NCBI GenBank assembly: GCA_021107755.1
Contig: JAIOSF010000004.1
Coordinates: 62,001 to 126,000 of the forward strand
Source: Arcobacteraceae bacterium
Lineage (GTDB): Bacteria > Campylobacterota > Campylobacteria > Campylobacterales > Arcobacteraceae
Direction of reading: 5' to 3'
Length of the DNA: 64,000 bases
The notes under the pieces: generated by a model
What the model was told of the DNA's origin: nothing
Seen by the model: the letters and a program-made list of their open reading frames with translations, nothing else
The model's database searches: none
Translations under genes and position numbers: made by a program
Part shown: positions 62,040 to 64,000 of the stretch, piece after piece
Layout: every line of letters starts with the position of its first letter
How positions within the stretch are numbered: the stretch's first letter is position 1

Positions 62040-63437
62040 ATGAAAACATTTTTTATAATACTTTGTTTACAACTATTTTTGTATTCTTATACAATAGATT
62101 TTAATGAATCATTAAATAAAACATTGGAAAATAATAAAGGTTTAAAAGCAAAACAATTAGAGATTGAGAAAGCAAAAATCTCTGTAGATGAAGCATCTGG
62201 TTATAACTATGGAAATCTTGTATTTCAAGAAAATATTAGTAGAACTAACAATGCTGGATATGTTTTTGGTATGAAATTAGCTTCAAGAGAAGCTAATTTT
62301 GGTGCTTTTGGTTTTAATGAGTTTATTTCGCAAATGGATACAATTACTCCAACTTCTCCAACTTATGATGGTGGAACAAAAATACTTGCTACACAACCAA
62401 ATGATTTAAATTATCCAGGTTATAGAACAAATTATGAAACAAAAGTTGTATATCAAGCCCCAATATTTACAGGATTTAAACTTGATAGTGCAAAAAAGAT
62501 GGCGCAGTTACAGTTACTTGCACAAAAAGCAAAATATATGTATGATGAAAAAAATCTAGCACTAGAGGTTATCAAAGCTTATAATGGAGCAGTAGCTGCT
62601 CGCGAGTTTATCAAAGCTACACAAAAAGCTAAAAAAGCAACCGTTTCTTTTGTGGAGTTTGCTCGGGCACTTTATGATGAAGGACTAGTAACAAATATAG
62701 ATGTAAAACAAGCACAAGTGTATGATATGGGGGTAGAAGCACAAAAAATAGAAGCACAAAATAGATTTGAATTAGCTATAGCATATTTGAGATTTCTAAC
62801 ATCAGATTATGAGATAAGTGATGTGGGGGATTTTAAATCAGTTTATATTGATACTACTACAATAGAAGCACTAGAAAAAAAAATATATGAAAATAGAGAT
62901 GATTATTTGTGGATGAAATATAATACTCAGACATTAAAATCAAAAATTGATTTTGATAGTGCAGGAAAATATCCAACTATTGGAGTTCAAGCAGAGTATG
63001 GATATAACGATGATACCTTTAGTACAAGTAATATAGATGAAAAAGATTATTATATGGGTGCAATAGGTATCTCTTATACACTCTTTGATGGTGGAGTCAC
63101 AAGTAAAAAATCACAAAAAGCAAAGATAGAATATAATCAGATTCTGAATAATTTTGAATATATGAAAGATGGTATTAAACTTGAAGTTGAGAAAAATATT
63201 TTAACACTCAAAGCAAAAGAGAAAATGCTTAAACAAAAAATAAAAGCACAAAAACTTTCAGATGAGGTATTAGAGCAATCATCACAAATGTATAAAAATC
63301 ATTTAATCAATATGAGTAACTTGTTGATGCAACAAGCAAATCAACAAAAAGCAAGTGCCCAAACAATTATGGCAAAATATGAAAAATCTTTAGCAGCAGC
63401 TCAAGTAAAAATATCTTTAGGGGAGAGTTTAAAATGA
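62040..63437 (+). CDS. TolC-family outer membrane efflux protein
   Basis: This 465-residue protein has a signal peptide (MKTFFIILCLQLFLYSYT), then the two TolC-type repeats with long coiled-coil helices and a beta-barrel segment (YYMGAIGISYTLFDGG). It forms the outer membrane duct of a tripartite pump. It starts 4 bases after the TetR stop and overlaps the adaptor gene by 4 bases. Confidence 0.92.
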   Translation: MKTFFIILCLQLFLYSYTIDFNESLNKTLENNKGLKAKQLEIEKAKISVDEASGYNYGNLVFQENISRTNNAGYVFGMKLASREANFGAFGFNEFISQMDTITPTSPTYDGGTKILATQPNDLNYPGYRTNYETKVVYQAPIFTGFKLDSAKKMAQLQLLAQKAKYMYDEKNLALEVIKAYNGAVAAREFIKATQKAKKATVSFVEFARALYDEGLVTNIDVKQAQVYDMGVEAQKIEAQNRFELAIAYLRFLTSDYEISDVGDFKSVYIDTTTIEALEKKIYENRDDYLWMKYNTQTLKSKIDFDSAGKYPTIGVQAEYGYNDDTFSTSNIDEKDYYMGAIGISYTLFDGGVTSKKSQKAKIEYNQILNNFEYMKDGIKLEVEKNILTLKAKEKMLKQKIKAQKLSDEVLEQSSQMYKNHLINMSNLLMQQANQQKASAQTIMAKYEKSLAAAQVKISLGESLK

Positions 63438-64000
63438 TGAAAAAAAGTTTAATAGCATTATTTGTTTTAGTTAATATATCTTTTGGACAAACATTAGAGT
63501 TAAGCTCTACTGTTATATCAGATAATGAAAAATTTATCACAAGTAGATTTATGGGTTTTATAAAAAGTGTTCATGTGAGTGAAGGAAGTATGGTAAAAAA
63601 AGGGCAAATTTTATATGCAATAGATTCAACAGAGATTGATAATAAAAAACAGCAAGCACTTTTAAGTGTACAAATGTATGAAAATCAATATCAAACTATG
63701 AAAAGAAATTATGAGAGATATAAAAGATTGTTTGAAAAAGGGTTGGTATCAAAGTTTGATGTTGAGCAATTAGAACTTGGAACAAAAAATCTTGAAGATA
63801 TGGTAACTATTAGCAAATCACAAGTTAAAGAGGTAGAAAACCAATATAAATACCTTACAATAAAGGCTCCAAATGATGGGGTAATAATAAAAAAGAATAT
63901 CAAAGCAGGGGAGATGGCAATACCTGGTATGCCAGCACTTGTATTGACAGATTTAAGTAGTTTAAAAATCACAGCTGAAATTTCAGAGAGTGATTTGTAT
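63434..64000 (+). CDS. HlyD/MFP-type efflux adaptor (3-prime end outside window)
   Basis: The 189 visible residues have a signal peptide ending near NISFG, a biotinyl-lipoyl motif (GFIKSVHVSEGSMVKKGQIL), a helical hairpin with YERYKRLFEKGLVSKFDVEQLE and the return lipoyl segment IKAPNDGVIIKK. It links an inner membrane pump, expected just beyond base 64000, with the TolC protein. The frame is open at the window end. Confidence 0.9.
   Translation, partial: MMKKSLIALFVLVNISFGQTLELSSTVISDNEKFITSRFMGFIKSVHVSEGSMVKKGQILYAIDSTEIDNKKQQALLSVQMYENQYQTMKRNYERYKRLFEKGLVSKFDVEQLELGTKNLEDMVTISKSQVKEVENQYKYLTIKAPNDGVIIKKNIKAGEMAIPGMPALVLTDLSSLKITAEISESDLY

Noticed and set aside
1-64000. CRISPR arrays, insertion sequences, prophage or integrase genes
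   Set aside because: No regularly spaced repeats, transposase, integrase or phage structural genes were seen in any frame.

Overview
The window is AT-rich chromosomal DNA from a member of the Campylobacterota, most like the Arcobacter group (inferred). The evidence is the gene orders leuS-lptE-folC-M23 peptidase-bactofilin, lpxC-tsaB-like-thrB-ylxR-infB-rbfA-rimP and nfu-TPR-murE...ybaB-ispA, which recall Helicobacter and Campylobacter, plus a clade II (Sec-exported, cytochrome c-fused) nitrous oxide reductase cluster of the Wolinella type. I saw no phage, IS element or CRISPR array. No stretch over 300 bases lacks a gene or tRNA.

Layout. 1-900: the end of a thiamine-binding-family gene and a RelE/ParE toxin-antitoxin pair. 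900-4214 (minus): an Mla-type lipid transport operon. 4295-6214: mnmG. 6220-18532 (plus): the N2O respiration region, with a Crp/Fnr regulator, a membrane sensor-like protein, nosZ, nosB, nosD, nosG, nosC1, nosC2, nosH, nosF, nosL, nosY, a second NosL-family protein and a CetB-like PAS protein. 18554-22673 (minus): a facing block with another NosL-like lipoprotein, a secreted protein, and a four-gene ABC/FtsX operon with a cysteine-bearing membrane protein. 22779-27815 (minus): AraC regulator, SDR, hisIE, a coiled-coil protein, an SPFH protein and ilvE. 27892-50499 and 50492-51100 (plus): recJ, leuS, lptE, folC, cell-shape peptidases and bactofilin, a helicase, lpxC, thrB, infB-rbfA-rimP, a two-component system, ribD, prmA, ftsH and a Psd-like gene. 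51123-52015 (minus): eight tRNA genes. 52062-64000: pncC (minus), then ileS, nfu, murE, a heme-c diguanylate cyclase, a ferredoxin, panD, ybaB, ispA and a TetR-controlled TolC/adaptor efflux operon that runs off the end.

How the parts work together. NosZ reduces N2O in the periplasm. NosG, NosH, NosC1 and NosC2 probably carry electrons to it, and NosD, NosF, NosY and NosL mature its copper centres. The strongest new signal is regulatory. Three Crp/Fnr-type boxes (TTG-N8-CAA, each with a 3-prime GTCAA half-site) lie before nosZ, before nosB, and on the minus strand before the secreted-protein/NosL-like pair. Each is centred exactly 29.5 bases upstream of the first base of a good -10 hexamer. 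This ties the facing minus-strand NosL-like pair to N2O respiration. The likely regulator, encoded just upstream of nosZ, has no cysteine and so cannot be an Fe-S FNR.

Other points of interest are folC, which appears to start at an AUA codon, a tRNA array built from two shuffled copies of four isoacceptors, a stand-alone helicase resembling the TOTE type inside a cell-shape cluster, and a phosphatidylserine decarboxylase-like protein that ends before the usual processing site.
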